Assembly: GCF_042654065.1 (NCBI RefSeq)
Contig: NZ_JBHSFP010000003.1
Coordinates: 186,001 to 250,000 of the forward strand
Source of the DNA: Sphaerisporangium dianthi
Lineage (GTDB): Bacteria > Actinomycetota > Actinomycetes > Streptosporangiales > Streptosporangiaceae
Direction: 5' to 3'
Length of the DNA stretch: 64,000 nt
Both the position numbers and the translations under genes were made by a program. Below the pieces are notes generated by a model that saw only the letters and a program-made list of their open reading frames with translations, ran no database searches and was not told where the DNA came from. Shown in pieces: positions 24,401 to 32,077 of the stretch. Every line of letters starts with the position of its first letter. The first letter of the stretch is position 1.

Positions 24401-25777
24401 CTAGGGCCCGGAGGTGAGGCGCGAAGAGGCCCCGTCACTCCGGGCCGGACGCCGATGGCGGCGGACCAGGGCGAGCAGGGTGGCGCCGCTCAGATAGGTG
24501 AGGAGCACGCCCCACGGCAGCCCGGTGGGCCCGTGATCCGACGGGCCGGCCAGGGCGACCCCGAGAAGACCCGACACCACGGCGGCGGCCCCTGCCACGG
24601 TGAGCGTGGTGGCCCACGCCCCGCCGGCCGGCTCCGCCCTCGCGGGACGGCTCGCGCGGCGCTCGAAGCGCCCGAAGGCGGCCACCAGGACGGCGAGGAT
24701 CACCGCCAGGCAGGCCAGCCAGGGCAGTCGCAGGAGCAGCCAGAGCGGCGAGCCCGGCGCGGCGGCGGGCATCAGCCCGGTGCCGTACAGGAGCACGACG
24801 GCGGCCACGACGGCGGTCATGTGCCAGAGGAACAGCGTCATGATCACCGAGTTGACGGCGACGACGGCCGTCCACGGGCCGGGGCGGCGCAGCCACCGGT
24901 TGCCCAGGTCGCGCAGCGCCAGCGCGATGCCCGTCTGCGTGACGGCGAGGGCGAGCAGGGCCAGCGTCGGCGGCGCGGTGTTCTGCACGCGCTCCCCGGT
25001 GACCCCCACCATGCTGACCGGGTAGGGGCCGGCCACGGTGAGCAGCACCAGCGCGGCCAGCCCGGCGGCGGCCAGCGGCAGCGCGACGCGCCGACGGGAC
25101 GGCAGCCGCCCGTCCTGCACGGCGAACCCGAGCTGGTGCACCGCGAGCCAGGCCATCAGGTAGTTCGCCGGCCCGACATAGGGGACGCCGAAGCCGAGCC
25201 GGGCCACGTCGTCCGCCCCGACCAGGACGGTCAGGGCGACGGGCACCGCCAGGCCCGCCCGCCGGTGCAAGGCGTGCGTGAGCGGGGTCAGGAAGACCAC
25301 GGCGATGTAGGCCACCAGGAACCACAGCGGGATCGAGGCGAGCCACACCGCCGTGCCGACCGTCGCCGGCGCGGCGCCGAGGGACCGGGCCGCGAAGGCC
25401 GTCGCCGCCAGCCCGCACAGCAGGACCGTCGTCGGCTGGACGAGCCGGGCCGCCCGGCCCAGCGCCCAGCCGGTGCCGTCGCCGCCCCGCGCGAGGTGGG
25501 AGGTCAGCGACGCCGCGTTCGCGAACCCGCCGACCAGGAAGAACAACGGCATGACCTGGAAGATCCACGTCAGCGGGTGCGTCCACGGCACCAGCTCCAG
25601 GACGCTGCGGCCCGTCAGCCCCGACCCGTTCCGGGTCACGTACACGACCAGCCAGTGCCCGAAGACCACGGCCGCGATGGCGACGGCGCGGATCAGGTCG
25701 ACATGCCGGTCACGCCCCGCCGGCGTCAGCTCGGCCGCCCGCCGCATCTCCTGGACCACCCGCCGGACCATCGTCAC
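24401..25777 (-). CDS. Acyltransferase 3-family membrane protein (OafA-like)
   Basis: 458 aa, GTG at 25777 with GGAGGGAG upstream; an ATG two codons later is an alternative. About ten membrane helices. The family motif is near the N-terminus (RDRHVDLIRAVAIAAVVFGHW), the His being the expected catalytic residue, followed by VMPLFFLVGGFANAAS. It would transfer an acyl group to a sugar, lipid or antibiotic at the membrane. The acceptor is not visible and no glycan genes are adjacent. Confidence 0.85.
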   Translation of the reverse strand: MTMVRRVVQEMRRAAELTPAGRDRHVDLIRAVAIAAVVFGHWLVVYVTRNGSGLTGRSVLELVPWTHPLTWIFQVMPLFFLVGGFANAASLTSHLARGGDGTGWALGRAARLVQPTTVLLCGLAATAFAARSLGAAPATVGTAVWLASIPLWFLVAYIAVVFLTPLTHALHRRAGLAVPVALTVLVGADDVARLGFGVPYVGPANYLMAWLAVHQLGFAVQDGRLPSRRRVALPLAAAGLAALVLLTVAGPYPVSMVGVTGERVQNTAPPTLALLALAVTQTGIALALRDLGNRWLRRPGPWTAVVAVNSVIMTLFLWHMTAVVAAVVLLYGTGLMPAAAPGSPLWLLLRLPWLACLAVILAVLVAAFGRFERRASRPARAEPAGGAWATTLTVAGAAAVVSGLLGVALAGPSDHGPTGLPWGVLLTYLSGATLLALVRRHRRPARSDGASSRLTSGP

Positions 25778-25891
25778 CGGTCTCTCCCTCCGCCGAGCCG
25801 ATGCCAGGGTCCCTTCCCGCGCCGCTCGCCGCCGGACCCTCGGCTCCGCGGCTTTCCGGCCGCGGAGCCCCCGCCGGCGCCGGGCCGTGCC

Positions 25892-26386
25892 TCAGAGGTA
25901 GGTCAGCTCCAGGGAGTCGCGGTTGGAGCCCCAGGTCAGGTCCAGGGTCCAGCAGCCCGCCGACGGGACGTCGACGATGGACGGGTAGATCTCGCCCGGC
26001 CCCGAGTCGGCGGGCTGGCTCGACCGGACGACGGGTTCGGCGGTGCCCTTCGGATGGGCGGCGATCTCCAGCGGGGCGCCGTCGCGAGGCTGCCGGACGT
26101 ACCAGAGGATCTTGTTCGCCGGGTCGGTGGGATGCCCGGCCCGCAGCCGGCCGGCGAAGAGGTAGCCGAGCACGTCGCCGCGCACGCCGGTCCTGACGGG
26201 GAGCCCGGTCGGGGCGTTGACGCTCGCCCACGCGGGGATCGGCGCGTGCGTCCCGGCCGGGCCCGTGCTCTGGTCCTGGCAGACCGGCCGCTCGCGCGCG
26301 GCCTGAGCGCCGCCGCGGCCGCCGCCGCAACCCGCCGCCGCCAGGGCCGCGACCAGCATCATGATGAACATCGAACGTGGTGACAT
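25892..26386 (-). CDS. Putative lipoprotein of unknown function
   Basis: 164 aa from the ATG at 26386; a second possible start (MFIMML) is five codons in. Signal sequence with lipobox LAAAGC near residue 19, then a Gly-rich linker and a small globular part ending GCWTLDLTWGSNRDSLELTYL. Ends of this kind are seen in exported proteins with a beta-sandwich. Separated from the acyltransferase start by 114 bp on the same strand. No recognised family. Confidence 0.7.
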   Translation of the reverse strand: MSPRSMFIMMLVAALAAAGCGGGRGGAQAARERPVCQDQSTGPAGTHAPIPAWASVNAPTGLPVRTGVRGDVLGYLFAGRLRAGHPTDPANKILWYVRQPRDGAPLEIAAHPKGTAEPVVRSSQPADSGPGEIYPSIVDVPSAGCWTLDLTWGSNRDSLELTYL

Positions 26387-26409
26387 GCCTTGAGTACTCG
26401 CCCGCCGCC

Positions 26410-26441
26410 GCCGAGGTTCCGCGCCGCCGAGGTTCCGCGCC
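26410..26441. repeat. 16-bp direct repeat pair
   Basis: Two adjacent perfect copies of GCCGAGGTTCCGCGCC, in the 97-bp gap between the lipoprotein and XRE-regulator genes. Confidence 0.6.
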
Positions 26442-26483
26442 GGCGGCGAGACCGGCCGGACGCCGTGGACCGGGAGCCGGCGA

Positions 26484-27326
26484 CTAGGAGCCGGAGCGGG
26501 ACGGTCGTGAGCCGCCCCCGGCGGCGAGTTCGCGGAGGGCGCGCACAGCGGCCTCCGAGGGGCTGCCCGGCTCGGGCTGGCCGACGACGATCTGCTGGGC
26601 GGGGCTCTCGTCGATGGTGAGGGTCCGCCAGCGGAGCACCAGCTCGCCCACGCGGCGATGGCGGATCCGCAGGGAGACGCGGTCCCGTGCCCGCACGTCA
26701 TGGCGCGGCCAGATGCGGCGGAAGTCCGCGCTCGCCTCCAGGAGCTCCTCGACGAGTTCCCGCACCCGCGGGTCGTCCAGGCCGGTGCCCACCGCGGCCC
26801 GCAGGTGGGCCACGTGGGACCACGCCTCCTGCTCCCACTGCACGTAGAAGTCGTGGGCGTCGGGGTCGAGGAAGATCAGCCGAATGAGGTTGCCCGCGTG
26901 GCTCAGCCCGTCGAAGAACGCCGCGGCCGGCGGGTTGACGGCCAGTACGTCCATCCGCCGGTTCCACACGAACGCCGGCGCCGGCAGGCCGTCCATGAGC
27001 CGCTGCACCTCGGGGTCCACCTGGTCGCCCGACTCCGGGCCCGTGCGCTCGGACGCCATGTGGCGGGCCAGGTCGTACAGGTACCCGGTGGCGTGCCCGT
27101 CCAGCTGGAGCACCTGTGCCAGCGCGCCGACCACATGGTCGGAGGGATGCCATACCTTGCCCTGTTCCAGCCGGGTGTAGTAGTCGGGGCTGATGCCGGC
27201 GAGCGCGGCCACCTCCTCGCGGCGAAGGCCCGACGTCCGGCGACGGCCGGTGGACGGCATGCCCACCTGGTCGAGGGTCACGACGTGGCGCCGGGCGCGC
27301 AGGAAGTCACCTAGGGGGTTGGTCAT
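26484..27326 (-). CDS. XRE-family regulator, MmyB-like
   Basis: 280 aa, ATG at 27326. N-terminal helix-turn-helix (GLRREEVAALAGISPDYYTR near residue 34), then the MmyB-type ligand-binding domain with WNRRMDVLAVNPPAAAFFDG near residue 120 and a C-terminal LRWRTLTIDESPAQQIVVGQ. Family members usually repress or activate an adjacent reductase or dehydrogenase gene, but none is present here. A TAGCCT hexamer ends 9 bases before the ATG, so the mRNA may be nearly leaderless. Confidence 0.9.
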   Translation of the reverse strand: MTNPLGDFLRARRHVVTLDQVGMPSTGRRRTSGLRREEVAALAGISPDYYTRLEQGKVWHPSDHVVGALAQVLQLDGHATGYLYDLARHMASERTGPESGDQVDPEVQRLMDGLPAPAFVWNRRMDVLAVNPPAAAFFDGLSHAGNLIRLIFLDPDAHDFYVQWEQEAWSHVAHLRAAVGTGLDDPRVRELVEELLEASADFRRIWPRHDVRARDRVSLRIRHRRVGELVLRWRTLTIDESPAQQIVVGQPEPGSPSEAAVRALRELAAGGGSRPSRSGS

Positions 27327-28153
27327 GCCGGTCAGGCTAGGAAATCGCGCTTCAACGGCATGCAAACCACGGAGAAGGGGAGCTTCACATCGAAAGTGAT
27401 TCTCCACAAGGCGCCGCGGCCGAGCCTGCCGGTCGTACGGCCGTTCGAACGTGCGGTCGGTTCCCGAGCCCGGCCCGGTCAACCGCAGGGAGGTCGTCGG
27501 CCGTCATTCGCCGGCGCGCGGTGGGGGAGCCGGGGCGAAAGAACGCCCCGTGACCCGTGTGGCCGGTGGTGCGGGCACGAGGACAGGCCGGCATGGTGGA
27601 GCCTTTGACGGTTCGGGGTCGCCGGCCGGGGTGGCGGGGAGGGCGCCCGGTGATAATAAGAGGGACGATGCGCGCGGGGCCCCGGCCACGAAGATCGCGC
27701 GCACGACGCAGTTGATTGAGCGAGGGCATGCTCGAGCGGCCCTCTCATAGGGGCTGTCGCCGCGGGACTCCGCGTGGGACGAGGCGCCCGCTGACGCGCG
27801 AGGCCGTGACGGACACGGCCGGCGGACACGCGGGCCGTCGAGGGACGAGGCCCGTGAAAGCGCGGGCCGGGAGCGGCGCCCGCCGCCGCGTCGCCGGTGC
27901 GAAGGGCCGGCGACCCCCTGCTCGTGGCGAGCCAGCCGTCATCGCCGGCTCATGACCAGGCCGCCGGATCCCGCGTCCGCCGGATCGCCGGACCAGCGCG
28001 AGATCGCCGGGCGGCCGTGATCACCGACAACGTTCTGCCGATCTCCCATGTCGCCGTCAGGCGCAAGGTCCTGGCCACCGTCCAGTACCCGCCCTTCGCG
28101 GGTGGCCGGTGCCCGGTGACCGCCTTCAAGAGAGCGTAAAAGGGGACAGACCC
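27327..28153. other. Long intergenic region (827 bp) between XRE and fasciclin genes
   Basis: Mostly without gene-like codon pattern. It holds the XRE gene promoter at its left end, a short less GC-rich patch around 27650-27720 (GTGATAATAAGAGG), and at its right end a possible 40-codon ORF (listed separately) and the promoter of the fasciclin gene. Nothing else is supported. Confidence 0.4.
28017..28139 (+). CDS. Possible small protein or gene remnant
   Basis: Forty codons from a GTG at 28017, ending just 14 bp before the fasciclin start. Codon third positions are almost all G or C and the product (VITDNVLPISHVAVRRKV... ending VTAFKRA) looks protein-like, unlike the surrounding DNA. There is no good ribosome site, so it may be the tail of a lost gene. 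No family recognised. Confidence 0.25.
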   Translation: MITDNVLPISHVAVRRKVLATVQYPPFAGGRCPVTAFKRA

Positions 28154-28897
28154 ATGAACACTCGTCTACTCGTCCTTCCGCTAGCAACGGCACTGTCGTT
28201 CACGGCCGCCTACGTCGCCGGAGCCGGCGCCACCACGAGCGGACGCGACGCCGGCGTCGGCACGCTGACGCCGGGAGCGGTGCGGACGCCCGCGCCGGTC
28301 TCTCCCACCTCGACCTTCTCCAGCCCCGGGGAGTCGCCGCCGGCGGGGTCGCCGGTGCCCTCGGAGTCGCTGTCGCCGTCCGGGTCGCCGACGGACATGT
28401 CTCCCTCGCCGACCGGAGCGGTCGCGTCCCCGTCCGGGCCGGGCTGCGCCGCACTGCCGGCCTCGGGTCCCGGCAGCCCGGCCCAGCTCGCCACCGAGCC
28501 GCTGGGCACCGCCCTGTCCCACGTCCCGGACCTGTCCACGCTGGCCGACGCCGCCAAGAAGGCGGGTGTGGTCGAGACGCTCAACTCGGCGAAGGACATC
28601 ACGGTCTTCGCGCCCACCGACTCCGCGTTCAACAAGGTGCCGCAGGACCAGCTGAGCCGGATCGTCAACGACAAGCAGAAGCTGACCCGGCTGCTCACCT
28701 ACCACGTCGTCCAGGGACGCAAGATCCCCGCCGACCTCGAGAAGGGTGAGCTCACGACCCTTGAGGGCGGCAAGATCGGCGTCCGCAAGGAAGGCGAGAC
28801 CATCAGGGTCAACGCCGCCCGGGTGACCTGCGGCCCCCTCCAGACCCGCAACGCCACGGTCTACATCGTCGACTCGGTGCTCAAGCCCGGCGGATGA
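28154..28897 (+). CDS. Secreted fasciclin-domain protein
   Basis: 247 aa, ATG at 28154 with GGGGA upstream. Signal peptide (LLVLPLATALSFTAAYVAGAG), then a Ser/Pro/Thr-rich stalk at about residues 40-100 that may be glycosylated. One FAS1 domain follows: LADAAKKAGVVETLNSAKDITVFAPTDSAFNKVP, then LLTYHVVQGRKIPADLEKG and NATVYIVDSVLKPG. FAS1 domains mediate adhesion at the cell surface. The single domain and the stalk are typical of actinobacterial members. Confidence 0.9.
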   Translation: MNTRLLVLPLATALSFTAAYVAGAGATTSGRDAGVGTLTPGAVRTPAPVSPTSTFSSPGESPPAGSPVPSESLSPSGSPTDMSPSPTGAVASPSGPGCAALPASGPGSPAQLATEPLGTALSHVPDLSTLADAAKKAGVVETLNSAKDITVFAPTDSAFNKVPQDQLSRIVNDKQKLTRLLTYHVVQGRKIPADLEKGELTTLEGGKIGVRKEGETIRVNAARVTCGPLQTRNATVYIVDSVLKPGG

Positions 28898-28984
28898 CGG
28901 CCGGACGCGAGGCGGGCGATGGGGCGCGAACCCCGCGGGTGACGGGCCGGAGCCCGCCGGCCTGACGGGCCGATCGCGCGAGCG

Positions 28985-29024
28985 CGGGCACCGGCCCGGC
29001 CACGACGGCCGGGACCGGTGCCCG
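28985..29024 (+). terminator. Terminator hairpin after the fasciclin gene
   Basis: Long stem of about 17 bp (CGGGCACCGGCCCGGCC against its complement, one bulged base) with a 5-base loop, 88 bp after the stop. Confidence 0.7.
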
Positions 29025-29169
29025 TCCTCGTGTGCCCGCGCTCGCGCCCAGGCGTGACGCGCGGCCGTGCCCGCGCCCAGGCGTGACGCGCGGCCGTGAA
29101 GCCGGTGGGCGATGTGCGGCCGCGGACGGGGAACGGCGGTCGGTCAGGCTTCCGGCCGGCGGTCGGGGA

Positions 29170-29480
29170 GGCTCCTGCCGGAGGGGGGCGGAGGGTGATG
29201 CCGAACGGCACGCGGAGGCTCCCCTCGGGGTCTCCGCTGGTGTGGGTGGTGACGAAGCCGGACCCGGACCGCTGGTGACGGCGGGACGCGAGGTCCGCAG
29301 GACCCCGGTGACCTCGACCGCCCCGGCGCGGTACACGCAGACGGCGAAGCCGCCGAACAGGTACGGCATTCCCTGCACGGTGAGCCGGAGCGTCAGCGGC
29401 TGCCGGCCGCCGTCGCCGCCCGGCTCGACGAGCTTCTTGGAGACCCCGGGCGCGGGGCGCCCGGCCCCGCGCGGGCGGCG
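29170..29480 (-). pseudogene. Frameshifted remnant of an exported protein gene
   Basis: Three minus-strand segments with strong G/C third positions lie end to end in different frames. A signal-peptide-like LALLSAAARAGPGAPR (about 29485-29440) is followed by a segment KLVEPGGDGGRQPLTLRL... then VQGMPYLFGGFAVCVYRAG (about 29440-29280). After another frame change comes SGFVTTHTSGDPEGSLRVP then FGITLRPPP (about 29280-29170). No start codon or ribosome site precedes it. I read it as a decayed secreted-protein gene; limits are approximate. Confidence 0.4.
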
Positions 29481-29732
29481 GCAGACAGCAGCGCGAGGGA
29501 TGGCGCACAACCCCGGCGAAGGCGCTGGGGAACGCCTTGGGAAACGTGTCGCGGATGGCTCAGCCCTTGCGTGCCTCGACGATGGAGGAGAGCCGCATGC
29601 CCACGCGCCCTTGTCTCCTCCGCAAAGGCGGGTGCGTTTCCTCGGCCGGAACGACTGCGTGGAGCGGCTACGCGAGAGCGCCGGACCAGGCGTGGACCCC
29701 CATGTATGACGCCGCCGCCCGGAACGCCGTCA

Positions 29733-29776
29733 CCCGTCCTGCCCACCGCCGGAACGAGGGCGGCGGGCAGGACGGG
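29733..29776 (-). terminator. Terminator hairpin of the SnoaL-like gene
   Basis: Arms of 18 bp (CCCGTCCTGCCCACCGCC against its complement with one mismatch), 8-base loop, 26 bp after the minus-strand stop at 29802. Confidence 0.8.
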
Positions 29777-29801
29777 CGCCGGAAGGCGTGTTCCAGCGGC
29801 T

Positions 29802-30392
29802 TCAGCCGGTGGACGGCGGCTTGACCGGGGGCTGTCCGCCCGGGTGGACGAGAGTGTTCTGGAACGAGGTGATCAGCCACTCGCGGGCGTACTTGACCGC
29901 GACGCTGGTGTTGATCGAGACGGTGTCGGGACGGCAGGCCTTCTCGCCGCCGTACAGCACGCAGCCTTTGCGGACGATGACGGCGGTCGTCGGGGACACG
30001 AAGCGCACGTGCTCCTCCAGTTCGAGCAGGCGGGTGTTCTTCAGGCTCCTGTCGAAGTGGCGCTGGATGGCCTTGGCGATGCCCTGGCGGCCGTGCATGT
30101 GCTCGCCGAGGATGTTGACCAGGTCCCCGTCGGGGGCGTAGGCCGCGGCGTACGCCCGGCTGTCCCCGCGCTCCCAGGCGCGCGCCTGCTCGCGGCGCAT
30201 CCGCGTGAAGACGGCCAGGTCGGCGGCGTGGGCCCGCCCGGCGGCGAAGACGGGTGCCCTGGTGCCCGCGGCGGAGGCGGAGCCGGAGGCCGTGGTGGCG
30301 CCGGAGGCCGGGGCGGCGCCGATCGATGCGATGCCGAGTCCGGCAGCAAGAGCCAGGCGGATCGTGGTCCGCCCGTGTCGATGAATGCCCAT
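29802..30392 (-). CDS. Exported SnoaL/NTF2-fold protein (SgcJ/EcaC-like)
   Basis: 196 aa, ATG at 30392 with GGGAG upstream. N-terminal signal sequence (TTIRLALAAGLGIASIGAAPASG). The domain is of the DUF4440/SgcJ type: REQARAWERGDSRAYAAAYAPDGDLVNILGE, GRQGIAKAIQRHFDR, and TSFQNTLVHPGGQPP at the end. Such proteins bind small hydrophobic molecules; some are polyketide enzymes, many unknown. The export signal separates it from the enzymes of antibiotic pathways. Confidence 0.78.
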   Translation of the reverse strand: MGIHRHGRTTIRLALAAGLGIASIGAAPASGATTASGSASAAGTRAPVFAAGRAHAADLAVFTRMRREQARAWERGDSRAYAAAYAPDGDLVNILGEHMHGRQGIAKAIQRHFDRSLKNTRLLELEEHVRFVSPTTAVIVRKGCVLYGGEKACRPDTVSINTSVAVKYAREWLITSFQNTLVHPGGQPPVKPPSTG

Positions 30393-30724
30393 CGTGTGCT
30401 CCCGTCCGAGTCGATCTGCAGCAAACGTATCCGCGTGTCGTCCGATCGACGGTGAAGGACCGTCACGTGTCCCGGCAGACGCCCGTGAAATGCGCGCATG
30501 CGGCGGACACGACGGTGAAACTGCCGAGGGGTCTCACACCACCTGATCCGCCGGGAGAAAAAACGGCGGCAGGCGTTTCGGCGCGAGGTGTGCGAGCGTT
30601 CCGACTTCTTCCGGTGGCACGCCGTGCACGAAACGTGCCTTCTTCTGCGTCCCCGGCATTTCGGGGAACCTCGGTAGAAGTGTTCCCCGAAATGCCGGGA
30701 TTAGTACCTTTTGGGCGAGGGTGG
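30393..30724. other. Intergenic region with stacked hairpins (332 bp)
   Basis: Holds the promoter of the SnoaL-like gene on the left and the large hairpin after the M20 gene on the right. A second smaller inverted repeat (GGCACG ... CGTGCC) lies at about 30616-30639. No gene seen. Confidence 0.4.
30652..30699 (-). terminator. Large perfect hairpin after the three-peptidase operon
   Basis: Perfect 18-bp arms (CCCGGCATTTCGGGGAAC at 30652-30669 and its complement at 30682-30699) with a 12-base loop, 26 bp after the M20 stop. Stem and size suit a terminator. The AT-containing stem is unlike the GC-only hairpins elsewhere in this window, so another role is possible. Confidence 0.7.
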
Positions 30725-32077
30725 TCAGGCGGCGGGCGAGGTGAGCAGGCGGTCCAGGACGCGGACGCCGAACTCCAGCCCGGCCACCGGCACCCGCTCG
30801 TCCACGCCGTGGAACATGCCGAAGTAGTCCAGCCCCGGGTCCAGCATCAGCGGCGCGAAGCCGTACCCCCTGATGCCGATCTTGGCGAACGACTTGGCGT
30901 CGGTGCCCCCGGTCATGACGTACGGCACCGGCCGCCCGGCCGGGTCCTCGGCCAGCAGGGCGGCGCACAGCTCGTCGAACAGGCCTTCGGTGGGGGAGGC
31001 CACGCCGTCGTTGAAGCTCACGAACTCCCGGGTGATCTTGGGGCCGAGCAGCCTGTCGACCGTCTCGAGGAACTCGTCGCGGAACCCGGGCAGGAACCGG
31101 CCGTCCACGTGCGCCTCGGCCGTCCCCGGGATCACGTTCACCTTGTAGCCGGCGTCCAGCATGGTCGGGTTCGCCGAGTTGCGGATCACGCCCTTGAACA
31201 GGGTGCCGGCCTTGCCGAGCCGTTCGGCCTCCTCGTCCAGTCGGTCGAGGTCGACGCTCGTCCCGAGCGCCTTGCCGAGGTCGTCGATGAGGGCGGCGAC
31301 GGCGGGGGTGAGCCGTACGGGCCAGCGGTGGTCGGCGAGGCGGGCCAGCGCCCGGCACAGCTCGGCCACCGGGTTGTCGGCCGGAGGCTTGGAGCCGTGG
31401 CCGGCCACGCCGTGCGCGGTGACCTTCATCCACGCCGTGCCGCGCTCGCCGACCGCCACCGGGTAGACGCGCCCGCCGTGGGGACCGGTCACGCTGAAGC
31501 CGCCGGACTCGCTGATGGCCTCGGTGCAGCCCTCGAACAGGTCGCGGTGCCGGGTGACGGCGTACCCGGCGCCGTACTCGCCGGTCGCCTCCTCGTCGGC
31601 CAGGAACGCCAGCACGATGTCGCGCCGGGGCCGCACGCCGCGCCTGGCCCACTCGCGCACCAGGGCCAGCGTCATCGACAGCGTGCCCTTCATGTCGACC
31701 GCGCCGCGCCCGTTGACGCACCCGTCGGCGATCTCGCCGGAGAACGGGTGCGTCTTCCACTCGGCCGGGTCGGCCGGGACGACGTCCAGGTGCCCGTGGA
31801 TCAGCAGCGCCTCGGGGCTGTCGCCGGGGATGCGCGCCACGACGCTGGTGCGCCGGGGGGCGGACTCGAACACCGTGGGCTCGATGCCGGCGTCGGACAG
31901 CAGCCCGGCGACGTACTCGGCGGCCAGGCGCTCGCCGGAGCCGTCCGGCGTGCCGTCATTGGTGGTGTCGATCCTGAGCAGGTCGGAGCAGATGCCCGCG
32001 ACGCCCGTCACGCCGTGGCCGCTCGCCTGCCGCGTCCCGCTCGCCTCGGTGGTCCTGGTCGTGTCGGCCTCGGTCAC
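30725..32077 (-). CDS. M20-family metallopeptidase
   Basis: 450 aa, GTG at 32077 overlapping the S9 stop (GTGA), with GGAAG upstream. Dinuclear zinc peptidase of the ArgE/DapE/CPG2 group: HGHLDVVPADP near residue 90, GRGAVDMKG near 120, the catalytic DEEATGEYGA near 158, a dimerisation insert, and a C-terminal MTGGTDAKSFAKIGI and MFHGVDERVP. No signal peptide, so cytoplasmic. Third gene of a C39-S9-M20 operon, where it would complete peptide breakdown to amino acids. Confidence 0.92.
   Translation of the reverse strand: MTEADTTRTTEASGTRQASGHGVTGVAGICSDLLRIDTTNDGTPDGSGERLAAEYVAGLLSDAGIEPTVFESAPRRTSVVARIPGDSPEALLIHGHLDVVPADPAEWKTHPFSGEIADGCVNGRGAVDMKGTLSMTLALVREWARRGVRPRRDIVLAFLADEEATGEYGAGYAVTRHRDLFEGCTEAISESGGFSVTGPHGGRVYPVAVGERGTAWMKVTAHGVAGHGSKPPADNPVAELCRALARLADHRWPVRLTPAVAALIDDLGKALGTSVDLDRLDEEAERLGKAGTLFKGVIRNSANPTMLDAGYKVNVIPGTAEAHVDGRFLPGFRDEFLETVDRLLGPKITREFVSFNDGVASPTEGLFDELCAALLAEDPAGRPVPYVMTGGTDAKSFAKIGIRGYGFAPLMLDPGLDYFGMFHGVDERVPVAGLEFGVRVLDRLLTSPAA

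Larger units (their letters stand above)
28898..29801. other. Gene-poor region (904 bp)
   Basis: Apart from the two terminator hairpins and the gene remnant listed separately, I see no intact gene here. Other long open frames lack G/C third-position bias and ribosome sites. Confidence 0.45.

Noticed and set aside
27430..27460. GTTCGAAC-like segment as part of a tRNA T-loop
   Set aside because: No cloverleaf could be built around it; no acceptor or anticodon stems.
29563..29601. Twelve-codon minus-strand ORF (MRLSSIVEARKG) as a leader or microcin
   Set aside because: Too short, no biosynthetic genes nearby, weak ribosome site.
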